Source: Microcella pacifica
GTDB taxonomy: Bacteria > Actinomycetota > Actinomycetes > Actinomycetales > Microbacteriaceae
NCBI RefSeq assembly: GCF_009371975.2
Contig: NZ_VIKT02000013.1
Span: forward strand, 21,429-85,428
Direction of reading: 5' to 3'
DNA length: 64,000 bases
The translations under genes were made by a program, and so were the position numbers. Under the pieces are notes generated by a model. It was not told the DNA's origin and did no database searches. It saw nothing but the letters and a program-made list of their open reading frames with translations. Positions 1-8,688 of this stretch are shown here, piece by piece (the first letter of the stretch is position 1; the number at the start of each line of letters is the position of its first letter).

Positions 1-318
1 TCGAGTCTGCACGAGCGCGATGAGAGTCAAGATGAACCGCAATGCCGAGCCGCGGCTACTCATGAGTCGAGTCGCAGGAGGACGCAACTCACGCGGGAGT
101 GCTTTGCGGTCGGACGCAAGAGTGCCGGCTGCCAGCGCCCGGTAGGAGAAACCCTCGCGGATTAGCAGTCCTGTCGGAGGCAGCTCTCCCCGCATCGAAC
201 TGTAGACCCGATTGATTCCCGCATTCTGCTGAATGAGATCCAAGCGGCGGAGCCGCGATTCTAGCTTCGCAGCCTCTTTCGCCGTGGGGGCCCGTGAAAA
301 ATCAACAGTGAGAACCAA
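1..318 (-). CDS. Unrecognised protein, partial (C-terminal end lies outside the window)
   Basis: An open frame runs on the minus strand from a TTG at 318 to the window edge without a stop (106 codons visible). A GGAG ribosome-binding site sits 6 bases before the TTG, and an in-frame TGA lies a few codons upstream, so TTG is the only sensible start; the first in-frame ATG comes much later. The visible protein begins with a charged segment rich in Ala, Lys, Glu and Arg and reaches a hydrophobic stretch (LRFILTLIALVQ) near the edge. I do not recognise the family. The gene is divergent from the small membrane protein at 504. It could also be a chance open frame, because the stretch is short. Confidence 0.4.
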   Translation of the reverse strand, partial: MVLTVDFSRAPTAKEAAKLESRLRRLDLIQQNAGINRVYSSMRGELPPTGLLIREGFSYRALAAGTLASDRKALPRELRPPATRLMSSRGSALRFILTLIALVQTR

Positions 319-503
319 ACATCGCTCCGAACTAGATCATTTCATTCTGAACGTTTCAACCAGCCAGAAGCATCCGTTAGCTCGTTGCTATGTGACGGTT
401 CTGGCCGGTTAAGGCGTAACTGCATCATACCTGCACGCAAGCCGACGGTGTGCGTTACTTGGCTGTGAAATCGAGAAGCCGTCGTTGGAGGAGGTGCAGG
501 TCG

Positions 504-710
504 ATGGGAGCGAAGAGCGCCGCGAGGGACGACTCGGGCCGCAAGGTAGGAATGTGGTCCGCCATCGCCGACGCAGTGCAATCGGGCTGGGGCTCAACTG
601 TGCGCCTACTACTGGTGATCCTTGCACTTGGCATCGTCTTGACCAACATCGCCCTCGCTGCCAGCGAGAGCAGCGTCGGGTTCGCTTTTCGAAAGGTGCT
701 CGGGGAATGA
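504..710 (+). CDS. Small single-span membrane protein (68 aa), function unknown
   Basis: The frame opens further upstream (ATG at 450). The start at 504 is preferred because a strong GGAGGAGG ribosome-binding site lies at 487-494, nine bases ahead. The product has a basic, soluble N-terminus of about 32 residues, one hydrophobic segment (VRLLLVILALGIVLTNIALAA) and a short tail ending at KVLGE, so it should be an inner-membrane protein with a single span. No family was recognised. It stands alone between an unrecognised minus-strand gene and the tRNA-Pro gene. Size, ribosome-binding site and a clean transmembrane segment argue that it is real. Confidence 0.6.
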   Translation: MGAKSAARDDSGRKVGMWSAIADAVQSGWGSTVRLLLVILALGIVLTNIALAASESSVGFAFRKVLGE

Positions 711-1025
711 TCCTGAGGTCGCAGAGCGCACCTTTGCAGTCCACTCGGGAGACTTCGCCGTTGCGGCTCTCGAGCGAACTGTATAGCGAATGTTGCGGAG
801 GCCTACGCGACACTGCCCGGACTTCGAGGTGTGTAGCTCTTGAGCCTCGCAGAGTGGGCGGAACGATTCGACGCTCGCGGCGCCGAGCGGTGCTCGGCAC
901 CGGTGGCCGCCTGGCAGGTTGTGGATTTGTCCCCACCGGCTCCCCCACACGCTGCTACGCAACGCGTGGGGCCCCTCGCGCGGCGTGGGCCCACCTGCTC
1001 GCAGGTCCGAGCTACCCGCCCGGGA
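711..1025. other. Gap without a supported gene
   Basis: No reading frame here has a convincing start or a recognisable product. A short perfect hairpin (GCCGAGC, loop GGT, GCTCGGC) lies at 882-898 and could end transcription of the small membrane protein gene, although no T-run follows it. The rest is GC-rich with minor inverted repeats. Confidence 0.5.
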
Positions 1026-1067
1026 AACGACGAAGAGGGCCGGATGATATCCGGCCCTCTTCGTCGT

Positions 1068-1068
<1 letters not shown>
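1026..1068. terminator. Perfect 20-bp inverted repeat, terminator of the tRNA-Pro gene
   Basis: The arms 1026-1045 and 1049-1068 are exact reverse complements with a three-base loop (GAT). The hairpin begins at the last base of the encoded CCA end of tRNA-Pro on the minus strand and continues downstream of it. It is symmetrical, so it could also stop rightward transcription. The A-T pairs at the base (AACGACGAAG against CTTCGTCGTT) resemble a bidirectional intrinsic terminator without a long T-run. Confidence 0.8.
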
Positions 1069-1144
<76 letters not shown>

Positions 1145-1238
1145 TGGCTGGCCCGGAGAGGGTGGGCCGGGAGCAAGCTTAGCGGAGGTGGAGGGGTGGT
1201 GCGTGCGGGCCCCCGAGCAACCTCGACGAGCTTCGCCG

Positions 1239-2123
1239 TCAACGGGCGACTAGCGCAGTCAGAGTATTCGGGTCGTGGGCGGGGAGGAGGCGCAGGGTTG
1301 GGTTCAGGGACTGGAGGGCCACTAGGCGACGGGCCGTGTCCAACTGCACAGCGCGGTCTCCTACGTCGGGCACGACTGCGCGCGGCAAGAGGCTCGGGTC
1401 GTAGGTGGCGTCTCCTACGAGGAGGAGAGGCGGAGCATCCGGTCGGCGGATCAGGAGGCTCATCGAGCCCGGAGAATGGCCGGGGGTGGGCAGGAGGAGC
1501 AGCGTGCCGTCGCCGTGGATGTCGTGGGCGGCGCCGAAGGGGGCGAGCAGCGGGTCGTCCGTGGGGGTGAACGAGACCGGGGTGAAGGTGGCGGTGGGCG
1601 GGGCCACGTGCTCGGGCAGGATGCCGTGCAGCTGCGGGGTCTTCTCGTCGAGCAGGGCCAGCTCGGCCGCAGCCACCAGAATCGGCGTGGAGGCCAGCTG
1701 CGGTACACCACCGGCATGATCCTGGTGCAGGTGCGACAGAGCGGCGAACGACAGCGACGAGACCGGATGCCCGATCTCCGCCAGCTGCGTCGCCAGATCG
1801 TGCTCGGGGCTCACCTCGAAGCGCGCCTGCCGCCGGTACACCCAGCCGAGCGGTCCGCGCGGGTAGAAGTCGGGGTCGGTCACCGAAGCGAGCGGTTGGC
1901 CCGTGTCGAACAGCACCGTGCCGCGCTTGTGCTCGACGACGAACACGTGCACGGGCAACCAGTCGCTCCACGTGCGGGCCGTGAGCGTCCACCACAGCAT
2001 GGGCGTGCCCGAGCCGGCGATGTTCTTCGGCCGCACCTGCACGCGGCCCACCGTGAGGGCGTGCACGGCGCCGACCGGGCCGGAGGGCGGTGCGGGGGCG
2101 ACCGCGCGAGCAGGAGCTGACAT
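1239..2123 (-). CDS. Metallo-beta-lactamase-fold hydrolase, N-acyl homoserine lactonase-like
   Basis: A 294-residue protein of the metallo-beta-lactamase superfamily. The zinc-binding HxHxDH motif is visible as HLHQDH at residues 131-136. Further metal ligands are likely His216 (in PGHSPGS), Asp238 (in GDATYD) and His283 near the C-terminus, which is the pattern of dinuclear-zinc lactonases. An FDTG motif at about residue 72 is also typical of that subgroup. The overall layout matches AiiA/AttM-like lactonases, which open the lactone ring of acyl homoserine lactones, but the substrate cannot be read from sequence and other lactones are possible. It is a single-gene unit next to the tRNA-Pro gene, in the same orientation as the HEPN/MNT pair but about 35 bases downstream of it. 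Confidence 0.85.
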   Translation of the reverse strand: MSAPARAVAPAPPSGPVGAVHALTVGRVQVRPKNIAGSGTPMLWWTLTARTWSDWLPVHVFVVEHKRGTVLFDTGQPLASVTDPDFYPRGPLGWVYRRQARFEVSPEHDLATQLAEIGHPVSSLSFAALSHLHQDHAGGVPQLASTPILVAAAELALLDEKTPQLHGILPEHVAPPTATFTPVSFTPTDDPLLAPFGAAHDIHGDGTLLLLPTPGHSPGSMSLLIRRPDAPPLLLVGDATYDPSLLPRAVVPDVGDRAVQLDTARRLVALQSLNPTLRLLPAHDPNTLTALVAR

Positions 2124-2158
2124 GGGGTCAGTCTGGCACCGAGGTCGCTCGGCCGGGC

Positions 2159-2620
2159 TCAGAACGGCGTGAGATGCGGCAGCACGAGGCGGGCCGCCCG
2201 CACCGCCTCCTGCGCGACAGCGATCGCATCCCGCGCATCGTCCGCCGTCGCTGACGGGGTGTCGACGGACGGGTACTCGTTGTCGTTGCGCGCGCGACGA
2301 GGGCGGTCTACCTGGCGGCCGATCCGATTCGGCGGGTCGAGCTGGGCAGACGCCGCCTCCGTGACGGCGATGTGGCCTCCCGAACGGGTGGGCCGGATGC
2401 CCTGCGCGAGCAGCAGCGAGGTGAATACCTTGCGCGCCGCGTCGTAGGCGAGGGCGAGCGCGCCGACCGGATCCTCCCCCACGATCATCCTTGCTGCCAC
2501 GATGTGGGTCTCGCAGAGCTCCGAGGAGCGCTCAGCGAACTCGGGCTGCGCGGTGACTGTCTCGAGTTCTCCGCGGTGCAGAAGCTGCTCGATCGTCGCT
2601 TGGCCTTGCTCCCACGTCAT
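2159..2620 (-). CDS. HEPN-domain protein, probable toxin of a HEPN/MNT toxin-antitoxin pair
   Basis: This 153-residue all-helical protein resembles the actinobacterial HEPN family often annotated SAV_6107-like. The signature near residues 106-116 reads RPRRARNDNEY. The canonical HEPN ribonuclease motif R-x(4-6)-H has no histidine here. The conserved R-N-x-x-E-Y pattern of this subfamily is present instead, and Tyr116 corresponds to the tyrosine that partner nucleotidyltransferases modify in related pairs. Its ATG at 2620 overlaps the TGA of the upstream nucleotidyltransferase gene (ATGA), so the two are translationally coupled. In characterised pairs the HEPN protein acts on RNA or tRNA and is held in check by AMP transfer from the nucleotidyltransferase. 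Whether this one cleaves RNA is uncertain given the missing His. Confidence 0.8.
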   Translation of the reverse strand: MTWEQGQATIEQLLHRGELETVTAQPEFAERSSELCETHIVAARMIVGEDPVGALALAYDAARKVFTSLLLAQGIRPTRSGGHIAVTEAASAQLDPPNRIGRQVDRPRRARNDNEYPSVDTPSATADDARDAIAVAQEAVRAARLVLPHLTPF

Positions 2621-3207
2621 GCGTTTCCTCCGGTGTCGACGTCAAGGTCGACCCATGTTCGCGCACGCACCGTCGCAACGAACGGATCATCCACAGTCGC
2701 CCATCGCTCCGGGGTGATCGTTGTGGCATTCACCTCCCGACGCAGTCGACCCTCTGCCCGCCTCAGAGCGTCGTAGAGCTCGTCGCGATCGTGTCGCCCG
2801 ATCACAAGCACGTCGATGTCGCCCGGTGGCGGGCCGGGCTCACCACGGCGACGCGCCGCCCACGAGCCGAAGAGCACCGCCTGCACGATGCCCGGCACCG
2901 ACGAGAGCTCGCGCGCGACGACGGGCTGCGGCCCGTGCGTGAACATCGCGATCTCGCGCACCACCTCGGCGAGAGGGTGGCGCACGTTGAGACTGTAGAC
3001 CGCTCGACGGCCCACCGGGGTCGCCTCGATGATCTCAGCGTCATGCAGACGGGCGAGCTCGCGCGTCACCGTGGGCAGGCTCGCGTCGACGTGCCGCGCC
3101 AAGTCGGCCGCCGTCTCCCCCCGTTCGCTGAGCTCAAGAGCGGCAAGGACCTCCCCTTGCGTTTCGGATCGCAGAAGAGGGAACAGCGCGGGTGCCTTAA
3201 CTTTCAT
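2617..3207 (-). CDS. MNT nucleotidyltransferase with N-terminal winged helix, probable antitoxin
   Basis: A 196-residue protein with two parts. Residues 1 to about 80 look like a winged helix-turn-helix DNA-binding domain of ArsR/MarR type (TAADLARHVDASLPTVTREL). Residues about 95-196 are a minimal nucleotidyltransferase with the GS motif at 114-115 (LFGSWAARR) and a DID metal-binding triad at 130-132, with a proline-rich loop between them. In MntA-HepT pairs such proteins transfer AMP to the HEPN partner. The fused DNA-binding domain suggests that this one also represses its own promoter. It is the first gene of the two-gene unit and is divergent from jetA, with 92 bases between the starts. 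The start ATG at 3207 has no clear ribosome-binding site. A TAGCCT hexamer 7 bases upstream would fit a leaderless transcript. Confidence 0.85.
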   Translation of the reverse strand: MKVKAPALFPLLRSETQGEVLAALELSERGETAADLARHVDASLPTVTRELARLHDAEIIEATPVGRRAVYSLNVRHPLAEVVREIAMFTHGPQPVVARELSSVPGIVQAVLFGSWAARRRGEPGPPPGDIDVLVIGRHDRDELYDALRRAEGRLRREVNATTITPERWATVDDPFVATVRARTWVDLDVDTGGNA

Positions 3208-3299
3208 AAAACAGAGGCTAGCAGTCTTTTATTGCAAGTAGACTCGGTGCATGGGGGACGATGTCGAGCGTCGTCCTCCGCCCGTACGCTAGACGCGAC
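3208..3299. promoter_or_regulatory. Divergent promoter region between the MNT/HEPN pair and jetABCD
   Basis: These 92 bases are noticeably AT-richer than the surroundings (TAAAAG and TTTTAT tracts around 3205-3237). On the minus strand, TAGCCT lies 7 bases before the MNT start. On the plus strand, TACGCT at 3285-3290 lies 9 bases before the jetA start. Both genes lack a good Shine-Dalgarno at these starts, so leaderless transcription in both directions is plausible. The region is short enough for the winged helix of the MNT protein to influence both promoters. This is inferred from layout only. Confidence 0.5.
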
Positions 3300-4730
3300 A
3301 TGGATCTCGACGACATCGCCCTGTTGTGGGAACGACACCCTGCCTGGCGGCTCCTGCGTGCCCGCAATGCGCCCCTCGTGCTGTCCTTCCTCGGCGAGTA
3401 CTTCGTTGAGAATAACCGCGGGGCCACCCCGGCAGGTCGCCTTGTCACAGCACTCGACGACTATCTCTACAGCGTGCACCGCGCCGAGCCCGACCGGTAC
3501 ACCGCGAACCCTTCGACCTACCTCGACGATTGGGCTGGTCCCGAATCTGGATGGCTGCGCGCCTACTATCCGGTCGGTTCAAACGAAGTGCACTACGAAG
3601 CGACCCCGGCCCTGCAGAAAGCCCACGCGTGGGTCGAGAATCTGCGCAGCAGATCGTTCATTGGCACCGAATCTCGACTGCAGACCGTAGTGGAACTGCT
3701 GCGTCAGATCGTGCGCGGCTCAGAAACCGACCCCGACAGCCGCATCGCCGAACTCGAACGCCGCCGTGACGCCCTCGATGCCGAGCTGGCCCAAGCCCGC
3801 CTCGGCAACTTCTCCGTACTCGACGATGCGGCCTTGCGGGACCGCTACCAGCAGGTGGCCTCCACCGCCCGAGACCTGCTGAACGACTTTCGCGAGGTGG
3901 AGGAGAACTTTCGCACCCTCGACCGCTCGGCGCGAGAGAAGATCGCGAGCTGGGAAGGCGGCAAGGGAGATCTGCTGGCTGAACTTCTGCGTAGCCGAAC
4001 CGACATCACGTCCTCCGATCAAGGCCGTAGCTTTCAAGCGTTCCACGACTACCTTCTGTCGGAGGGCAGTCAAGACGAGCTCGCGCACCTCATCGCCACC
4101 GTTCAGAGCATCCCCCAGATCGTGCCCGACCGACGACTGCGCACCGTGCACCACGACTGGTCTGAAGCCGCAGAACGCACTCAGCAGACCGTGCGAACGC
4201 TCTCGGAGCAGTTGCGCCGCTTTCTGGACGACCAAGTGTGGATCGAGAACCGGCGTGTCATGGAGCTGGTTCGCGCCGTCGAAGCGGCCGCACTCGACGT
4301 GCGCGAGCAGGCACCACGAGACATTGGCCTTACCGTCGATGCGCCAGGGGTGCCCATCGTTCTTCCCATGGAACGGCCCCTCTACGACACACAGCCAGAA
4401 TCGATCGTGGACAGTATGCTCGCGCCCGACGACGATTCTGAATCAGAGCTCGACAATCTGTTCGCGCAGCGGTACGTCGATACCGCGCGATTGGCGCGCA
4501 ACATTCGCGCCATAGTGCCGCCACGCACCGCGGCAGCGCTCGACGACATCATTAGGCTCTACCCAGTGCAGGACGGTGTGGCCGAGATACTCGGCTACCT
4601 GACACTCGACGACGGCGACATCGACATCGACATCGACATGGGTGACCGCGAGATGATCATCGACTACACGACCCCAGACGGCGAATCGAAACGAGTGCTC
4701 TTGCGGAAGGTCACGGTGACCAGATCATGA
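3300..4730 (+). CDS. jetA: JetA, Wadjet system subunit (DUF3375)
   Basis: A 476-residue protein of the DUF3375 family. The N-terminus (MDLDDIALLWERHPAWRLL) is the family's usual start and fixes the ATG at 3300; an in-frame ATG at 3261 would add 13 unrelated residues. JetA is the kleisin-like subunit of the Wadjet complex, which recognises and cleaves closed circular plasmid DNA; it bridges JetB and JetC. The middle (about 150-370) is helical with many charged residues, and the C-terminus carries an acidic IDIDIDMGD repeat before a wing-like end. It is first of four genes with 4-base overlaps (jetA-jetB ATGA at 4727), consistent with one transcript. No strong ribosome-binding site precedes the start, so a leaderless message is possible. 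Confidence 0.93.
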   Translation: MDLDDIALLWERHPAWRLLRARNAPLVLSFLGEYFVENNRGATPAGRLVTALDDYLYSVHRAEPDRYTANPSTYLDDWAGPESGWLRAYYPVGSNEVHYEATPALQKAHAWVENLRSRSFIGTESRLQTVVELLRQIVRGSETDPDSRIAELERRRDALDAELAQARLGNFSVLDDAALRDRYQQVASTARDLLNDFREVEENFRTLDRSAREKIASWEGGKGDLLAELLRSRTDITSSDQGRSFQAFHDYLLSEGSQDELAHLIATVQSIPQIVPDRRLRTVHHDWSEAAERTQQTVRTLSEQLRRFLDDQVWIENRRVMELVRAVEAAALDVREQAPRDIGLTVDAPGVPIVLPMERPLYDTQPESIVDSMLAPDDDSESELDNLFAQRYVDTARLARNIRAIVPPRTAAALDDIIRLYPVQDGVAEILGYLTLDDGDIDIDIDMGDREMIIDYTTPDGESKRVLLRKVTVTRS

Positions 4731-5320
4731 GAACAGCCGACGAGCACGCCGTCGCGAGCGCGATCATCCTGCTCATGAGGGAAGTCGTGTATCGAGAACT
4801 CGCCTCCCACGAGAAGGCCTGGCAGACGCTTGACCGACACCGTTCCGCCGTGGTCGATCACTTCGCCAGGATCGGCATCGACGTGATCGTCGACGACGTC
4901 GAAGGCTACGCATATCTGAGCACGCGAGAACCAGAGGAAGGCGAAGAGCCCCTCCCCCGCCTCGTGCGGCGGCGCAGCCTCACCTACAACGTCAGTCTGC
5001 TGCTCGTCCTCCTGCGCAAGCGTCTCATCGAATTCGAGGCGAGCGGAGAGGACGGCACGCTTGTTCTGACCCGTGACCAGCTCATCGACACGATGCGCGT
5101 CTTCCACGCCTCGTCAAGCGACGAAGCACGAGTGGTCGACCAGGCCGATCGAACCATCTCGCAGGTCGCCGACCTCGGGTTCCTTCGCGAGCTTCGCGGG
5201 CAAACGGGAAGGTGGGAGGTGCGTCGCATCCTCAAGGCATACATCGACGCTCAGACACTCGGAGACTTTGCAAGCCGACTCGCCGACTACGCCGGGGCAA
5301 CCAAGGAGGGCACTGCATGA
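4727..5320 (+). CDS. jetB: JetB, Wadjet system subunit (DUF4194)
   Basis: A 197-residue protein of the DUF4194 family, the KITE/MukE-like subunit of Wadjet that dimerises and binds the JetA kleisin. Family features include the N-terminal block around HAVASAIILLMREVVYREL, the central RRRSLTYNVSLLLVLLRKRL block, and the C-terminal winged-helix part with DLGFLREL followed by WEVRRILKAYIDAQ. Its start overlaps the jetA stop and its stop overlaps the jetC start, so the three are tightly coupled. Length is normal for the family. No catalytic residues are expected; the protein is structural within the DNA-loop-extruding complex. Confidence 0.92.
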   Translation: MRTADEHAVASAIILLMREVVYRELASHEKAWQTLDRHRSAVVDHFARIGIDVIVDDVEGYAYLSTREPEEGEEPLPRLVRRRSLTYNVSLLLVLLRKRLIEFEASGEDGTLVLTRDQLIDTMRVFHASSSDEARVVDQADRTISQVADLGFLRELRGQTGRWEVRRILKAYIDAQTLGDFASRLADYAGATKEGTA

Positions 5321-8300
5321 GCGAGACGCTCTTCTCCGCCCTCGACGCACCGTCGCCCACGCACCACAACACGGGGTATCGATTGCATCGCATCGAAGTC
5401 TTCAACTGGGGCACGTTCGACAAGCACGTCTTCTCGATCAGCCCACAAGGGCAGACCTCCCTGCTCACGGGAGACATCGGTAGCGGCAAGTCGACGCTCG
5501 TCGACGCCATCACGACCCTCCTCCTGCCCGCCCACCGCATCGCCTACAACAGGGCCGCCGGTGCTGAGGCTCGTGAGCGCACCCTCCGCAGCTACGTCGA
5601 AGGTCACTACAAGTCGGAGCGCAACGAGACAACCGGAGCGTCCCGACCCGTCGGCCTCCGCGATGCCCGCTCGTACTCAGTCATACTCGGCGTATTCGCG
5701 AATGAGGGCTTCGGCGAGCGGATCACGATCGCGCAGGTCTTCCACCAGAGAGACCGCTCCGGTCAGCCGGATCGCTTCTTCGTCACCGCCTCCGAAGCCC
5801 TCTCCATTGGTTCAGACTTCGCCGACTTCGGTTCCGACCTGAAGGCGCTACGCGCAAGACTGCGCTCCCGAGGCGCCGACATTGACACAACGTTCCCTGA
5901 CTACCACCGTCGCCTGCGTCGCCTGCTCGGCATCAGATCTGAACAAGCAATGGAACTCTTCCACCAGACCGTCTCCATGAAGGCCGTCGGCAACCTCAAC
6001 GACTTCGTTCGGGGCCACATGCTGGAGCCCACCGAGACGCGCACGCGAGTGCGGGCCATCGTCGACCACTTCGACGATCTGGTGAAAGCACACGACGCTG
6101 TGCGCATCGCCACCGAGCAGCTTGACGTGCTCACACCGCTCATCGCTGCAGCCGACCGCTACGAAGATGCGGGCGCCCGGCATGCCCAGTTCACCGATCA
6201 GCGCAGTGCCCTCACCCCCTACATGGCAGAACGAGTGCGAGAAATCCTTGCGCGCGACATTGCCTCACGCTCACACGAGCTGTCAGAACTCGCAGCTCGC
6301 ACCGCCGACCTCTCCTCAGCACGCGCGGCACTCGTACCGGTGCGTGATCGGCTCACGCTGGAACGCGGGGGCGTCGGTGGCGACAGGCTTCACGAGCTGG
6401 AAGTCGAGATACGACGAGCGACCGCTGAGCGCGACGAGCGCGCGGAACGCAGACGACGGTACGACGAGCTCGTAGCGGATGCCCTGCTCGAGCGCGTCGA
6501 GGATGCCCATGGTTTTCGCGCCACCGTCGAACAGTCGACGCGGCGGCGCGAGCGCCTCGACCACGACCGCGCGTCACTCACCTCGCGCCGTGAGCCGCTC
6601 ATCGAGCTTCGCTTCGACGTTCGGCGAGCCCACGACGCCGCGCAGCGCGAGATCGAAAGCCTCAGTACCCGGCGCAACAACCTGCCCGCTGACCTCGACC
6701 GCGTGCGACGTTCAGTCTGCGACGCCCTCTCGCTCGACCCAGAGGAGATACCGTTCGCGGGCGAACTGCTTGCCGTGCTCCCCGCATACTCTGCGTGGCG
6801 CGGTGCCGCCGAACGAGTGTTGCGTGGCTTTGCCCTGACCATGCTTGTGCCCCAGCAGCACTACGCGACCGTCTCGCAGTGGGTCAACGACAATCGACTC
6901 AATGCGCGCCTGGTGTACCGACGAGTACCCGAACGGAGAGTGCGTGCGATGCCCGCGGCGCTCAGTGGTCGCCGACTCGTCGACGTGATCGATATCGAGC
7001 CGGGCAGCTTTGCCGACTACCTCGCTGCTGAACTCGCACGGCGGGCCGACCACGTGCTCACTGAATCGGTCGACGAGCTTCGACGCGAAGACCGGGCGGT
7101 GACCCTCGAGGGGCTCGTGCGAGAGGGCGAGCGTCACGAGAAGGATGACCGGCGTCGCGCCAGCGACCCTCGCACATGGGTGCTGGGGCGAGGAAGTGAG
7201 CAGAAGATCGCGGCACTTGGAGAGGAACGCGACGCATGCGCCATCGACCTGCGCAACCTTGACGCCGACCTGGTCACGCTCGATGTCGAGACAGAAGCCC
7301 TCGCCCGGCTCGGTGGTGTGCTCGCCGCACTCGGCCAATACCATTCTTGGTCAGAGATCGACACCGTGCAAGCCGACACTGCACTCGAGACGCTGCGAGC
7401 CGAGCACGAGAGACTGGTTGCAGGGTCTCACGAGCTCGCCGCCCTCGACGCCCGAATCGCGGAGGTCGAGGCAGAGGATGCGGGGCTGGCGGCCGAAGCC
7501 CACGAGGTTGCCGCTCGCATAGGAGCCGCGCGTGAAGCCGTTGCATCGATGACCGCGCGAGACGACGCAGAAGCAGACGCCATCAGTCTGATGGGCACTG
7601 ACGTGATCGAACGCGCACGCCAGCACTACCCTGCCCTCGCCGACAGCGTCGAACAGGCGAACGCACGCACCGTGGAGGACTGCGATCGACTGCGTACGAG
7701 CATCACGAACACCCTCACGAGCGCGATCGACCGAGTGCAGCGCGAGATGAACGGCTACACCACGAGCATCCAGCAGCAGATGGGGGAATTCCTGCGTCGG
7801 TGGCCAGCCCATCGCGCAGACCTAGACGCCGACGTTCGCTCGATCTCAGCCTTTAGGGCACTGCATGAATCTGTGCTTCGCGATGATCTGCCACGGTTCG
7901 AAGCTGAATTTCGCCACCAGCTCACCACCAACGCCTTGCGCGAGCTTGCGCAGTTCAACGCCTGGTTGCGCCGCAGCGCCGACGACATACGCACGCGTGT
8001 CGACGTCATCAACGACGCGCTCGCCGCGATCGACTACAACCCCGGCCGTGTTATCGTGCTTCTCGCCGAGCCCACCGTCAACCAAGAAGTCAAACAGTTT
8101 CGCGCCGATCTGCGCGAAGCCACGAGCGATGCACTCGCCTCCGATGACGGAACGATCGACGCCGAACGACGATTCGAGCAGATACGTCTTCTCATCGAAC
8201 GCTTCAAGGGTCGCGAAGGGCATGCCGACAGCGACCGGGCTTGGCTGCAGCGCGTCACCGACGTGCGCAATTGGTACACCTTCTCCGCGAGCGAGCAAGA

Positions 8301-8688
8301 TCGCCGCACCGGCGAAGAGTTCGAGCACTACACCGACTCCGACGGAAAGTCCGGTGGGCAGAAAGAGAAGCTCGCCTACACGATCCTTGCCGCATCCCTT
8401 GCCTACCAGTTCGGGCTTCAGTGGGGCGTGGAAAAGTCACGAGACTTTCGTTTCGCCGTCATCGACGAGGCATTCGGTCGCGGGTCTGACGTCTCAACCC
8501 GCTACGCGCTCGACCTCTTCGCCAAGCTCGGGCTGCAGTTGCTCATCATCACCCCCCTGCAGAAGGTGCACATCATCGAGCCATACGTCAGCACCATCGG
8601 GTTCGTCGACAATCCGACCGGAGCCGCCTCGAGGGTGCACACGCTCACCATCGAAGAGTTCCGAGAACGGCAGAGGACGCCCGGGTGA
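5317..8688 (+). CDS. jetC: JetC, SMC/MukB-like ATPase of the Wadjet system
   Basis: A 1123-residue SMC-type ATPase. The Walker A motif GDIGSGKST is at residues 52-60, the ABC signature (SGGQKEKLAYTI) begins near residue 1012, and the Walker B (FAVIDE) is at 1046-1051, followed by the GRGSD stretch seen in JetC proteins. Between the two ends lie long heptad-rich helical arms and a hinge region. The ATG at 5317 is preferred over the longer open frame: an AAGGAGGG ribosome-binding site lies at 5303-5310 and the start overlaps the jetB stop (ATGA). JetC powers DNA loop extrusion along plasmids. Together with JetA and JetB it forms a condensin-like complex that hands DNA to the JetD nuclease. Length and motifs are complete, so the system should be functional. 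Confidence 0.95.
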   Translation: MSETLFSALDAPSPTHHNTGYRLHRIEVFNWGTFDKHVFSISPQGQTSLLTGDIGSGKSTLVDAITTLLLPAHRIAYNRAAGAEARERTLRSYVEGHYKSERNETTGASRPVGLRDARSYSVILGVFANEGFGERITIAQVFHQRDRSGQPDRFFVTASEALSIGSDFADFGSDLKALRARLRSRGADIDTTFPDYHRRLRRLLGIRSEQAMELFHQTVSMKAVGNLNDFVRGHMLEPTETRTRVRAIVDHFDDLVKAHDAVRIATEQLDVLTPLIAAADRYEDAGARHAQFTDQRSALTPYMAERVREILARDIASRSHELSELAARTADLSSARAALVPVRDRLTLERGGVGGDRLHELEVEIRRATAERDERAERRRRYDELVADALLERVEDAHGFRATVEQSTRRRERLDHDRASLTSRREPLIELRFDVRRAHDAAQREIESLSTRRNNLPADLDRVRRSVCDALSLDPEEIPFAGELLAVLPAYSAWRGAAERVLRGFALTMLVPQQHYATVSQWVNDNRLNARLVYRRVPERRVRAMPAALSGRRLVDVIDIEPGSFADYLAAELARRADHVLTESVDELRREDRAVTLEGLVREGERHEKDDRRRASDPRTWVLGRGSEQKIAALGEERDACAIDLRNLDADLVTLDVETEALARLGGVLAALGQYHSWSEIDTVQADTALETLRAEHERLVAGSHELAALDARIAEVEAEDAGLAAEAHEVAARIGAAREAVASMTARDDAEADAISLMGTDVIERARQHYPALADSVEQANARTVEDCDRLRTSITNTLTSAIDRVQREMNGYTTSIQQQMGEFLRRWPAHRADLDADVRSISAFRALHESVLRDDLPRFEAEFRHQLTTNALRELAQFNAWLRRSADDIRTRVDVINDALAAIDYNPGRVIVLLAEPTVNQEVKQFRADLREATSDALASDDGTIDAERRFEQIRLLIERFKGREGHADSDRAWLQRVTDVRNWYTFSASEQDRRTGEEFEHYTDSDGKSGGQKEKLAYTILAASLAYQFGLQWGVEKSRDFRFAVIDEAFGRGSDVSTRYALDLFAKLGLQLLIITPLQKVHIIEPYVSTIGFVDNPTGAASRVHTLTIEEFRERQRTPG

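Noticed and set aside
918..940. DnaA-box-like sequence TTGTGGATTTGTCCCCA
   Set aside because: Only a single loose match and no further boxes or AT-rich region around it; not an origin.
1239..1995. A minus-strand frame that runs through the tRNA-Pro region
   Set aside because: It is a shadow of the metallo-beta-lactamase gene and tRNA.
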